Positions 18,317 to 26,387 of a stretch of DNA of 64,000 bases are shown here, in pieces (position 1 is the stretch's first letter; each line of letters opens with the position of its first letter). A program made the translations under genes and the position numbers. Source of the stretch: Mesorhizobium sp. B2-8-5 (GTDB taxonomy: Bacteria; Pseudomonadota; Alphaproteobacteria; Rhizobiales; Rhizobiaceae); assembly GCF_006440675.2 (NCBI RefSeq), contig NZ_CP083951.1:682001-746000 (forward strand). Reading direction: 5' to 3'. A model generated the notes under the pieces. It was not told where the DNA came from. It did not search any database and was given only the letters and a program-made list of their open reading frames with translations.

Positions 18317-18847
18317 TCAGGCCGGAGCGTAGGTCAACCTGATCACATCTTCGCCGATCCGATCATGCGCCATCAGGCGGAGCGGTGGTCGGGGTCCGGC
18401 GAAATAGGGCTTGCCGTGACCAAGCACGACCGGGTGCAGGTAGATCCGATATTCGTCGATCAAGCCCAGTTCGGCGAGGCTTCGCGCCAAGTCCGGGCCG
18501 GCGACTTCGATCTCGCCGTCGCGCTCGGCCTTCAGCTTCCGCATTGCGCCCTCAAGATCATCTTCGACGAGCGTGGCGTTGGGACCTACAGACTGCAATG
18601 AGCGCGAGACGACCCATTTCGGCTGGCGCCGCCACGCCGCCGCGTAGGCAAGCCGCTCGGCGTCCCACTCGGGATGCTCGTCGTCCCAATAGCGCATGAT
18701 CTCGTACATGCGGCGACCGTAGACGCTGCCCGACTGCCGCTCGGCCTCCGCGATGAAGTGGCGGAAGAGCGTGGGGCTTGGCCCGAACGCCGTATGATCG
18801 ACGTAGCCGTCCAGCGACTGGTTCATTCCGAACACGAGCTTGGCCAT
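18317..18847 (-). CDS. Dihydrofolate reductase family protein (RibD C-terminal domain)
   Basis: The 176-residue protein has the DHFR/RibD-reductase fold: KLVFGMNQSLDGYVD at the N-terminus, VSRSLQSVGPNATL in the middle, EIEVAGPDLARSL for NADPH binding and YRIYLHPVVLGHGKPYF near the end. Stand-alone proteins of this type (YyaP/YwjB-like) are common in soil bacteria and are of unknown substrate. ATG 18847 is chosen over the one at 18868 because GAGGAAC precedes it at suitable spacing. No partner genes are apparent. Confidence 0.88.
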   Translation of the reverse strand: MAKLVFGMNQSLDGYVDHTAFGPSPTLFRHFIAEAERQSGSVYGRRMYEIMRYWDDEHPEWDAERLAYAAAWRRQPKWVVSRSLQSVGPNATLVEDDLEGAMRKLKAERDGEIEVAGPDLARSLAELGLIDEYRIYLHPVVLGHGKPYFAGPRPPLRLMAHDRIGEDVIRLTYAPA

Positions 18848-18985
18848 TGCCTGTTCCTCAAATGGCATTCACGCAATCTGATTGCGTTATGCAATCGGTT
18901 CAGGTTAGGTCGACCGATTTTATTTTGCAATTGGTTTTTGGCGCGCATGAACGCCAATTTGAAACCGGTGCCGGGCAGGCTGAAC

Positions 18986-19885
18986 TCAAGCTACCACTGC
19001 CAAGCCCGGCGAGGCGCGCAAGCGGGCTATGTCGCGCGCCGGCGGTTCTCCAAAGTGGCGGCGATATTCGCGACTGAACTGCGACGCGCTTTCGTAACCT
19101 ACGCGGAAGGCGGCAGTCGTGGCGTCGATGTCCTGGACCAGCATCAGGCTGCGCGCGTCCTGCAGCCTGAGCTGCTTCTGGAATTGCAGCGGCGTCATCG
19201 CCGTCACGGCGCGAAAATGCTCGTGCAGGCTCGACGGACTCATGCCTACTTCCGCGGCAAGCCGCTCGATGCTGAACCGTCCCCGGAAGTTCTTCCCGAT
19301 CCAGGCGATGGCGCGGCCGACCTGGGCCACCCGACCTTGGCCGGAGGTGATGTGCCGCATCCTGGCGCCATCCGGGCCGGCGAGCAGGCGATAGAGAATT
19401 TCCTGCTCGGCAAGCGGCCCGAGCACGGGCAGCGCTGCCGGATCGTCGAGCAGGCGTAGCAGGCGCAGCGCCGCGTCGAGCAGACCGGCGCCGGCGTCGG
19501 ACACCGTCTTGCCTATGGGCGGGGATGGCGCTCCCGGCGGCAGTGGCACGCGCAACGCCAAGTCCCCCAGCATGACCGGGTCGAAATCGAGGTACAGGCA
19601 GAGATAGGGCTTGTCGGGCGTCGCCTCGACCACATGGCCTATAACCGGCAGGTCGTAGGTCACGACCCCATAGCGCCCCGGCGCGTATCGGAACACGCGG
19701 TCGCCCAGCGTGACCTCCTTGCGCCCCTGCGCGACGAGGCACAGTTGCGGCCGGTAAACATTCGGCATCGGCATCGTCACCGTGGAGGATCGAACAAGCG
19801 TCACACGTTCGATGGGGGTGGCGTGGAAGCCATCCTTCGCGACGTGCCGGGCAATCACGGCCGCGATTTCGGTCAGCGTTTCCAT
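18986..19885 (-). CDS. AraC-family transcriptional regulator
   Basis: The 299-residue protein has an AraC_N-type cupin domain (YRPQLCLVAQGRKEVTLGD, YLCLYLDFDP). It is followed by a double helix-turn-helix from about residue 190 (FSIERLAAEVGMSPSSLHEH and FRVGYESASQFSREYRRHFG). The start is uncertain: METLTEIAAVIARH (19885) fits the family, but in-frame ATGs at 19897 and 19921 are also possible. It is divergent from the aldo/keto reductase at 20058, about 170 bp away, a common arrangement in which this regulator family controls the adjacent reductase. Confidence 0.9.
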   Translation of the reverse strand: METLTEIAAVIARHVAKDGFHATPIERVTLVRSSTVTMPMPNVYRPQLCLVAQGRKEVTLGDRVFRYAPGRYGVVTYDLPVIGHVVEATPDKPYLCLYLDFDPVMLGDLALRVPLPPGAPSPPIGKTVSDAGAGLLDAALRLLRLLDDPAALPVLGPLAEQEILYRLLAGPDGARMRHITSGQGRVAQVGRAIAWIGKNFRGRFSIERLAAEVGMSPSSLHEHFRAVTAMTPLQFQKQLRLQDARSLMLVQDIDATTAAFRVGYESASQFSREYRRHFGEPPARDIARLRASPGLAVVA

Positions 19886-20057
19886 GAATCGGACCATCGC
19901 ACGCGCGCGGAAGGGCGGCAATGCGAACCCGCAGCTTCTGGAGGATTGGGCAGCAATCCCGGCGCATCAGGCTAACGGTTCGACGTCGCCGCGCATCAAA
20001 GTGTCAGCGGCGCCTGGGTCACAGCAAACCTGGCCACGGAACAAGTATGGAGCAAAC

Positions 20058-21011
20058 ATGAGAACCGATAATCTGAAGACCCCCACGGTCGCACTGGGCA
20101 CGTGGGCCTGGGGCGACAGCGGCGAGACTGGCAACGGCTACTTCGGCAGCCACCTGACTCAAGCTGGCCTGGAAGAGGTCGCCGACAAGGCGCACGCGGC
20201 CGGGTTCACCCTGTGGGACACCGCCCTGGTGTACGGCATGGGCCGCTCCGAAACCGTACTCGGGGAGGTCCTGAAGCGCTACGCCCGCAGCGGCTACCAG
20301 CTCTCGACGAAGTTCAACCCGCGGATCGCGGGAACCAGCGACGATCCGGTGGCGGACATGCTGCAGCAGAGTCTGGCCAACCTCGGCACCGACTACATCG
20401 ACCTCTACTGGATTCACAATCCAGCCGATGTGCCGCGGTGGACTCCGCACCTCATTTCGTTGCTGAAGAGCGGGAAGGTCAAACATGTCGGCGTCTCGAA
20501 TCACAACCTGAGCGAAATCAAGCTCGCCGACCAGATCCTGGGCGAAGCCGGGTTCCGGGTCGAAGCCGTCCAGAACCACTATAGCCTCCTCTACCGCAGC
20601 TCTGAGCAAGCTGGCATCCTGGACTACTGCCGCAACCAAGGCATTCCGTTCTTCGCCTATATGGTGCTCGAACAGGGCGCCTTGACCGGCCGGTACAGCC
20701 CGGAGAATCCGCTGCCGGAAGGCAGCAGCCGGGCGGAGATCTACAACGGCATGCTGGCTCAGCTGAAGGCTCTGACGGACAAGCTCGCCTCGATCGGCCT
20801 GAGCCAGGGTGCAGCAGCGCCCGATGTCGCGACAGCGTGGGCGATAGCCAAGGGCACGACGCCGATCGTCGGCGTCACCAAGCCCCATCATGTCGACGGT
20901 CTGGCCCGAGCCAGCAGCATCACGCTCACCAGCGACGACATCGCGGAGTTGGAAGCTCTTGCCGACGCCGCTAACGTGAACACCCGCGGCTTCTGGGAAC
21001 AAGAGATGTAA
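20058..21011 (+). CDS. Aldo/keto reductase
   Basis: The 317-residue reductase is distinct from the one at 1291. The catalytic residues are seen in FTLWDTALVYGMG (Asp and Tyr), STKFNPR (Lys) and YWIHNP (His). The cofactor-binding segment is TTPIVGVTKPHHVDGL. ATG 20058 follows GGAG with a 5-base gap; the frame extends 276 bases upstream, but that part overlaps the divergent regulator and is arginine-rich. The N-terminus (TPTVALGTWAWGD) and the Asp-Leu-Tyr-Trp substitutions resemble fungal/bacterial pyridoxal-reductase-like branches. The substrate is unknown. An 11-bp hairpin follows the stop. Confidence 0.9.
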   Translation: MRTDNLKTPTVALGTWAWGDSGETGNGYFGSHLTQAGLEEVADKAHAAGFTLWDTALVYGMGRSETVLGEVLKRYARSGYQLSTKFNPRIAGTSDDPVADMLQQSLANLGTDYIDLYWIHNPADVPRWTPHLISLLKSGKVKHVGVSNHNLSEIKLADQILGEAGFRVEAVQNHYSLLYRSSEQAGILDYCRNQGIPFFAYMVLEQGALTGRYSPENPLPEGSSRAEIYNGMLAQLKALTDKLASIGLSQGAAAPDVATAWAIAKGTTPIVGVTKPHHVDGLARASSITLTSDDIAELEALADAANVNTRGFWEQEM

Positions 21012-21047
21012 GTCTAAGCCGTCGGACCGCCGCTCCGAGCGACACGG

Positions 21048-21082
21048 CAGGCGATCATTTAGCTCCGCGTGATGATCGCCTG
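21048..21082 (+). terminator. Hairpin downstream of aldo/keto reductase
   Basis: CAGGCGATCAT and ATGATCGCCTG form an 11-bp perfect stem around a 13-base loop, 37 bases after the stop. There is no T-tract, so this is a possible terminator only. Confidence 0.45.
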
Positions 21083-21557
21083 TGACCGAGCAGGTTGCCG
21101 GTTGCCTCCACCTGATTGTGCAAGTGCTCCAGAACGCGTTGCGCCATTCCGCAAAGTTCCGGATCACCTGCGCTGCGATGGTTGCCTTGTCTTGCGGTAG
21201 GAACCGCTCTTAGCGTTGCTGCACCATGTCGGGCGTGTCCTGGATCGCGTAGCTCACCGCGCATCGAACCTTTCCAGCCTCTGCCTTTGGCGCCATGGGT
21301 CGCCGCCGCGCCTAGTCGCGCCAGATGACGCTTTCGGGATCGGCCAGCCACCTGCTCAACGACCAGAAAGAGGCGCGGCGGGCCAGATCGAGCCGTTTCG
21401 GCGGAAGGCTTCACCGCTGCCGGGTCAGCCGGGGCCAGCATCCGCGCACATGGATTTATCGCTGACATCAAAGGCTTTCCCGTGAGGTGAGAATGGCGAG
21501 GGCCGGCAAACGGATCGATTCCGACCCTCATCGAAATGCTCGCCATCCCGGCCGGGA
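21083..21557. other. 475-bp gene-free stretch
   Basis: Open frames here (for example the minus-strand frame running into the next gene, and a plus frame at 21216-21485) have compositions that do not look like proteins. They show no recognisable motif or ribosome site. The stretch lies between the ends of two genes that converge. It may contain decayed coding sequence, but I cannot name one. Confidence 0.4.
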
Positions 21558-22202
21558 TCAGCCAGCCACTGGCGTGTTGAGAAGCTGCTGCTCCCAAAGA
21601 TACGCGATGCCGCTGCCGCCGAAGTGCTGGATGAGAATCTCGGTCAGCTCCTCGACATGCTCGGTGCGCGCCCAATCGCGTTGCCATTCGCCAGCGAGCG
21701 CCATCACGGTCATTACGTTCGCGCCGGCCGCGATCATTCGCTGGATGGCAACTTCGTGAGACTCCTTCGAAATCCCGCCCGACGCGTCGGTGATCACGGT
21801 CACGTCCCAGCCTTCGCCGGCGGCCTGGATCACAGGCATTGCGACGCAGACCTCGGTCCACAGGCCGGCGATGATCAGCTGCTTGCGGCCGGTCGCCTTG
21901 ACGACGTTCACCACATTCTCGTCCTGCCAAGTGTTCACCCAGGTGCGATCGATGACTTCCTGGCCCGGAAATACGTCGGTGATCTGCTTGAAGAGACGTC
22001 CGCCGCGCGCCGCGATCACGCTGGTGAGAATGGTCGGAACATTGAAGGCTTTTGCCAGCTTCGACAGCGCGGTCGTGTTGTTGACCACCATGTGCGGATC
22101 GTGGCTGTTCAGGTTTGCGAGTTGATAAGGCTGGTGGTCGATCAGAACGAGGACCGAATCTTCGGGACGAAGAAGCGAATCGAGGCCGTTACGAGGGGTC
22201 AT
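21558..22202 (-). CDS. Isochorismatase-like hydrolase (YcaC type)
   Basis: The 214-residue cysteine-hydrolase-fold protein has the family's catalytic Asp in VLVLIDHQPYQL, Lys-bearing loops and the nucleophile cysteine in LIIAGLWTEVCVAMP. The following VITDASGGISKESHE segment is typical of the YcaC subgroup of unknown substrate. ATG 22202 is used; a TTG directly precedes it. It is divergent from the LysR gene at 22356, which probably regulates it. Confidence 0.88.
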   Translation of the reverse strand: MTPRNGLDSLLRPEDSVLVLIDHQPYQLANLNSHDPHMVVNNTTALSKLAKAFNVPTILTSVIAARGGRLFKQITDVFPGQEVIDRTWVNTWQDENVVNVVKATGRKQLIIAGLWTEVCVAMPVIQAAGEGWDVTVITDASGGISKESHEVAIQRMIAAGANVMTVMALAGEWQRDWARTEHVEELTEILIQHFGGSGIAYLWEQQLLNTPVAG

Positions 22203-22355
22203 CAAGACATCCTTTCTCTGCCGCTATGGACGGCGATGGGTTCACGGGCGACATGCGCCAGCCGGCGACGTTGCCGGGACGCAATTTGCTGTTCCTTTGG
22301 GTGATGAGGTAGTGCCGTACTCAGGTAAGCTGTGTCGCGAAATAAGGAACGACGA

Positions 22356-23249
22356 ATGAACATCGAAGATCTCCAGACATTCGTCGCCGTGGCCGATGCA
22401 GGGGGCGTATCGGCCGCCGCACGCCGGCTCGGCGTCTCCAAGTCAATCGTGAGCCGGCGGCTTTTCCGGATCGAGGCAGAACTCGGCGTCCAGCTTCTTG
22501 CACGAACGACCCGCGGGGCCGCGCTTACGGAAGCGGGGATCACGTTCAGAGACCACGCGGCCAGAGCCAGCGCCGAGATCGATACCGCCAGGGAAACCAT
22601 CCTGCCGTCCGGCGACCTTCGCGGCCGCCTGAGGGTTGCCATGCCGCTTACTTTCGGCCCGACGCACTTCGCCCCCGTGCTTGCGGAAATGGCGCGGCAG
22701 CACCCGCGGCTTCACATCCAGACCTCCTACAGCGATCGCTTCGTCGATCTCATCGCAGAGGGTTTCGATTGCGCGATCCGGGGCGCCTACCTTCAGGACT
22801 CCAACCTGATCGCGCAGCGCGTCGGGCCGATCCATGGAAAGCTTGTCGCAAGCCCGGATTACATCAAAGCGCATGGGTCACCGGAGACTCTGGACGAACT
22901 CGTCACCCATCAGGCCCTCATGCAGGGAACGGAAGCCTGGCAGTTCATGGATGGCAGCAAGATTGTTACGGTCCAGCCGCAGGGCAAGTTCAAAGCCGAC
23001 AGCGCCACGGCACTTGCCGCTGCTGCTGCGGCAGGCCTCGGCATCGCCTGGCTCCCCGATTGCATCACATATGAATATGTGGCCTCCGGTGCATTGGTTC
23101 CGATCATGACACGCTATCCGGTACCTCCGGGGGCCGCGTATGTCGTACGCCCGCCGGGTCAGCATCCCGCGCGGAAAGTGCGGGTGCTCACCGAAATGCT
23201 GACTGAGTATTTCAAACGGAACCCGAAGCTTTGGGGTCTCGACGGCTAA
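22356..23249 (+). CDS. LysR-family transcriptional regulator
   Basis: The 297-residue regulator has an N-terminal winged HTH (GGVSAAARRLGVSKSIVSRR) and a LysR substrate-binding domain. That domain includes LRGRLRVAMPLTFGPTHFAP and the late GLGIAWLPDCI. ATG 22356 follows AAGGA, and is preferred over upstream in-frame codons. It stands back to back with the isochorismatase-like gene (153 bp between starts), which suggests local control. The effector is not predictable. Confidence 0.92.
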   Translation: MNIEDLQTFVAVADAGGVSAAARRLGVSKSIVSRRLFRIEAELGVQLLARTTRGAALTEAGITFRDHAARASAEIDTARETILPSGDLRGRLRVAMPLTFGPTHFAPVLAEMARQHPRLHIQTSYSDRFVDLIAEGFDCAIRGAYLQDSNLIAQRVGPIHGKLVASPDYIKAHGSPETLDELVTHQALMQGTEAWQFMDGSKIVTVQPQGKFKADSATALAAAAAAGLGIAWLPDCITYEYVASGALVPIMTRYPVPPGAAYVVRPPGQHPARKVRVLTEMLTEYFKRNPKLWGLDG

Positions 23250-23413
23250 GAAGCTTAGCCAAGGATCTGCATTCGACGTCGGCATTCCTTCGGCGATATA
23301 GGCCCGAATGTTCCACTTGCTGCGACACAGCTTGACTTATCTAGGTGTTTGCTAGTCTGGCAGCCGGTCGCGCGCCAGTTTAGACATTCTGGCAGCGCAG
23401 GAGGATGACGCAC

Positions 23414-23601
23414 ATGAGTTGGAACCCAGCCATCGAGCCCGGCTGCCCCGATGAGGTGGGCATCGACGCCATCGAGACCCTCATCGTCGCGCCCTGCCAG
23501 CGCCGAAGCGGCAAGCCGGTTGGCGCGCGCAGAATTGGGGCAAGGGGCGCTTCGATCTGCCGGTCGATGACCGGGATGAGCATGTTCCTCTTCCGGACTG
23601 A
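23414..23601 (+). pseudogene. Pirin-family remnant with internal deletion and frame change
   Basis: ATG 23414 begins MSWNPAIEPGCPDEVG then IDAIETLIV, the typical N-terminus of rhizobial pirin-like proteins. After about 25 residues the similarity stops. In another frame, from 23533, NWGKGRFDLPVDDRDEHVPL and PD then a stop (23599-23601) match the C-terminal end of the same family. The central approximately 250 residues, including the metal-binding cupin, are gone. This is a deletion relic, not a working gene. The stretch from 23602 to the tRNA holds no gene I recognise. Confidence 0.6.
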
Positions 23602-23858
23602 CCGGCGCTGATAAGGTGATCGCCGGACACGGCTCGGGCGGTCGAAGACGACCTGAAGACGTCCGTCTTGCGGCGCATAGCGATCATCCAACGCCGAATG
23701 CGTGAGCTCCGCCTTTGGCCAAATTGCTCATCCGAGCGTAAGCGATTCGAACTTCTTCACCGCCTAACGTCGCCATTTCTACTCATATTTGTACTTGGGC
23801 TGTCTGCCGCTCTTCGCGCCGGCGTAGTTCGGCGGCATGGAGGGCAGTTGGCGGTATT

Positions 23859-23935
23859 TGGCGCGCCCGAAGAGATTCGAACTCCTGACCCCCAGATTCG
23901 TAGTCTGGTGCTCTATCCAGCTGAGCTACGGGCGC
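23859..23935 (-). tRNA. tRNA-Arg (anticodon ACG)
   Basis: On the minus strand GCGCCCG pairs with CGGGCGC as acceptor stem. The D-arm is GCTCAGCTGGATAGAGC, and the anticodon arm CCAGA-CTACGAA-TCTGG has anticodon ACG. The T-arm holds GTTCGAATC, and CCA is encoded (23859-23861). The length is 77 with CCA. The A34 would be edited to inosine to read CGU/CGC/CGA arginine codons. Confidence 0.95.
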
Positions 23936-24123
23936 GCAACAGGCCGTGCATGACACAGGCCCCGCGTTCCGGTCGAGACGGCCGGCCGCGATGTGGAGTG
24001 TTCCCTAACGACTGAATTCGCGAAAAGCAAGCCGATCCGGCAAAAGTTTTGTCGCAGACGGTTTTGCCGGCTTTGATCGAGGCGCGCCGCTGCCGACAGG
24101 CGGCTCAGCCGGAGGCGGCAACC

Positions 24124-25614
24124 TCAAGCCGGGCGGCGCAGGCCGTTGCGCGCCTGGTCGAGCCGGACAGGCTGGTCGGGGATGGTGACGGCGAAGACGG
24201 TGCGGCCGCCGATCGATTCGACGAGCTCGACGGTGCCGCCATGGGCGCGGGTCAGCTCGTGCGCGATCGCCAGGCCGAGGCCGGTGCCGCCGCTGCGGGC
24301 CGAGCCGCGGAAGGCGGCGAACAGGTTCTCGCGCGCCTTGGGCGGCAGGCCGGGGCCGGTGTCGGTGACGGTGATGCGGCTGACGCTGCCATGGCGCTCG
24401 GCCGCGACCGCCAGCCGGCGCACCACCGCGCTTTCGGTGTCGGCGGCCATCGCCTGAATGGAGTTGCGGCAGAGATTGGTGAGCACGCGGAAGAGATGGT
24501 CGGAATCGGCGTCGACCTCGAAGGCGAGCTCGACGCCGTTGATGAACTCGATGCCCTCCTCGATGTCGAGCAGGCCGTGCACGTCGTCGACCAGCTGGCG
24601 CAGCCTGAGCCGCCGGCGCGACGGCGCCGGCTCCTGGGTGCGGCCGTAGTGAAGCACGCCTTCGGAATAGGAGACGGCGCGGTCGAGGGCGCGCAGAAGC
24701 TTCGGCGCGAAGGCCTGCACGGTCGGGTCCTTCACCTGGCGCAGCCGGTCCGACATCAGCTGCGCGGACGCCAGGATGTTGCGCATGTCGTGGTTGATCT
24801 TGGAGACGGCCAGGCCGAGGTCGGCGAGATGCTTCTGCTCCGACAGCATCTTCTGCAGCCGGTCCTGCATCTGCGACAGCTCGCGCTCGGCCACGCCGAT
24901 CTCGTCGGCGCGGTCGGCGGGGCGGATGACGCGGCCGGGATCGTCGGGCGCCTCGGAGAAGGCCAGGATCGAGCGCGTCATGGTGCGGATCGGCCCGATC
25001 ATGATCAGGTCGATCGCCGCATAGACCAGCATGGCGGTGAACAGCGAAATCAGCAGCGAGACGACGGCGACGTTGCGCGAATATCGAAGCATGGCATCGC
25101 GCAGCCTGTAGTCCGGCATGATCAGCTCGAATTCCTTATCGCTGTCGCCGACCGGGCCGAAGACCCGCAGCATGCGCTTGCCGCCGAAGAACAGCGTGTC
25201 GAGCGCGCCGGTCATGCCGTTGACCAGGCCGACATCGGCGATGTCGATATGCTCGTCGACCTGGGGCGGCATGTCGGAAACGACGAGCAGCCGCGAGACG
25301 CCGCCGTCGCGCACGGCGATCGCCTTGGCGCCGATCGCCATCAGCACGTCGTTCTGAGCGTTATGCGACAGCGCGTTGGGCTCGCCCTGCAAGAGCACGA
25401 TCGACACGGCGGCGGCGGTGCTCAACCGCTCCTTCAGCCAATTGACCCGATAGCTGGCGATCCAGGGCAGGAAGATCAGGATTTCAGCCAAAAGCACGAA
25501 GGCGATGGTGAGGAAGAGGAGCTTGGTCGACAGGCCGCGCGACAGCGGCACCCGGCGCGTCGAATTCGCCGCCGGCCTTGCCTTCTCGTTCGTGGGCAGA
25601 GTTTCACTCGTCAT
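24124..25614 (-). CDS. Membrane sensor histidine kinase (orphan)
   Basis: The 496-residue kinase has a first membrane helix at about 31-52 (LLFLTIAFVLLAEILIFLPW), a periplasmic sensor of about 130 residues and a second helix near 178-200. A HAMP-like linker comes next, then a HisKA-type phosphoacceptor segment KINHDMRNILAS near residue 280. The ATPase domain has N-box NLCRNSIQAM, G1 DTGPGLP and G2 GGTGLGLAIAHEL. No response regulator is next to it, so its partner lies elsewhere. The signal is unknown. Confidence 0.9.
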   Translation of the reverse strand: MTSETLPTNEKARPAANSTRRVPLSRGLSTKLLFLTIAFVLLAEILIFLPWIASYRVNWLKERLSTAAAVSIVLLQGEPNALSHNAQNDVLMAIGAKAIAVRDGGVSRLLVVSDMPPQVDEHIDIADVGLVNGMTGALDTLFFGGKRMLRVFGPVGDSDKEFELIMPDYRLRDAMLRYSRNVAVVSLLISLFTAMLVYAAIDLIMIGPIRTMTRSILAFSEAPDDPGRVIRPADRADEIGVAERELSQMQDRLQKMLSEQKHLADLGLAVSKINHDMRNILASAQLMSDRLRQVKDPTVQAFAPKLLRALDRAVSYSEGVLHYGRTQEPAPSRRRLRLRQLVDDVHGLLDIEEGIEFINGVELAFEVDADSDHLFRVLTNLCRNSIQAMAADTESAVVRRLAVAAERHGSVSRITVTDTGPGLPPKARENLFAAFRGSARSGGTGLGLAIAHELTRAHGGTVELVESIGGRTVFAVTIPDQPVRLDQARNGLRRPA

Positions 25615-25718
25615 TGACGCGCATTCACAAAGGCTTGATCGGCCAAGATTATGCGATTTGCGGCTTTTTTGCCAATTTCAACCTTGGTCCAGCAAAAATG
25701 CCTCGGAGGCACCCCGGA

Positions 25719-25747
25719 TTGACTTCCCAAAACCTTCTTCCTATAAG
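25719..25747 (+). promoter_or_regulatory. Sigma-70 type promoter of rpmH-rnpA-yidC
   Basis: TTGACT and TATAAG are separated by exactly 17 bases, an almost ideal housekeeping promoter, about 120 bases upstream of the rpmH start. This fits the strong expression expected of L34 and RNase P protein. Confidence 0.75.
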
Positions 25748-25868
25748 CCCGCTCACGCTCGGGCCATTCGTCCCGGCGCGGTTTCGATCGCGCCTAAGCC
25801 GGCCCGGCAAAGCTCCTGTTACAGAGTGACAGAATCAAGAAGGGCCGCACCCCGCGGTATTAAAACAA

Positions 25869-26003
25869 ATGAAGCGTACCTACCAACCGTCCAAGCTCGT
25901 CCGTAAGCGCCGGCATGGTTTCCGTGCCCGCATGGCCACCAAGGGTGGCCGTGGCGTCGTTGCCGCCCGCCGCAATCGCGGCCGCAAGCGGCTCAGCGCC
26001 TGA
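25869..26003 (+). CDS. rpmH: 50S ribosomal protein L34
   Basis: The 44-residue, very basic protein [20 protein letters not shown]... ending NRGRKRLSA is unmistakably L34 and of normal length. It is a component of the large ribosomal subunit. It is first in the rpmH-rnpA-yidC run, 16 bp before rnpA, with a strong promoter at 25719-25747. Confidence 0.98.
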   Translation: MKRTYQPSKLVRKRRHGFRARMATKGGRGVVAARRNRGRKRLSA

Positions 26004-26019
26004 ACGAAAGACGAGATCG

Positions 26020-26373
26020 TTGCCCGCAACCGGCAAGCCAAAGGGGAAAACCCCCGGGCGGCTTCTGAAACGCGCGGAATTCCTGGCTGTGCGCGGCGGC
26101 GAGAAACGCCGCGGGCGGCTTTTTCTCGTTGAAGTTCTCGACCGCGGCGATGACCTTGCGCCGCGCGTCGGCTACACCGTCACCAAGAAGGTCGGCAACG
26201 CCGTGGTGCGCAACCGCGTCCGGCGGCGACTGAGGGAAGCCGTGCGCGTCCATGCCGCCGATGACATGGCGCCCGGCAATGATTATGTCATCGTCGGGCG
26301 TGAAGACGTGCTTGCCATCCCGTTCGGCCAGTTGAAGGCCGAGCTTTCCCGCCGGCTGCGCGGAACACGATAG
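26020..26373 (+). CDS. rnpA: Ribonuclease P protein component
   Basis: The product is about 117 residues, basic, with the RnpA signature [12 protein letters not shown] and the earlier [15 protein letters not shown]. It assists the catalytic RNase P RNA in maturing tRNA 5' ends. No ATG is available; TTG 26020 gives the family's usual length and N-terminus ([10 protein letters not shown]). The frame is open further upstream but overlaps rpmH. It is followed by yidC after 14 bp. Confidence 0.93.
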   Translation: MPATGKPKGKTPGRLLKRAEFLAVRGGEKRRGRLFLVEVLDRGDDLAPRVGYTVTKKVGNAVVRNRVRRRLREAVRVHAADDMAPGNDYVIVGREDVLAIPFGQLKAELSRRLRGTR

Positions 26374-26387
26374 GCCAAAGGCTTTCG

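Noticed and set aside
21083..21557. Possible gene in the stretch between the aldo/keto reductase and isochorismatase-like genes
   Set aside because: Frames in both directions lack protein-like composition, starts and motifs; left as gene-free.
18317..23249. Genomic island spanning the reductase/regulator pairs next to tRNA-Arg
   Set aside because: There is no integrase and no convincing direct repeat of the tRNA end; only a 10-base match. Kept as a weak finding, not a feature.
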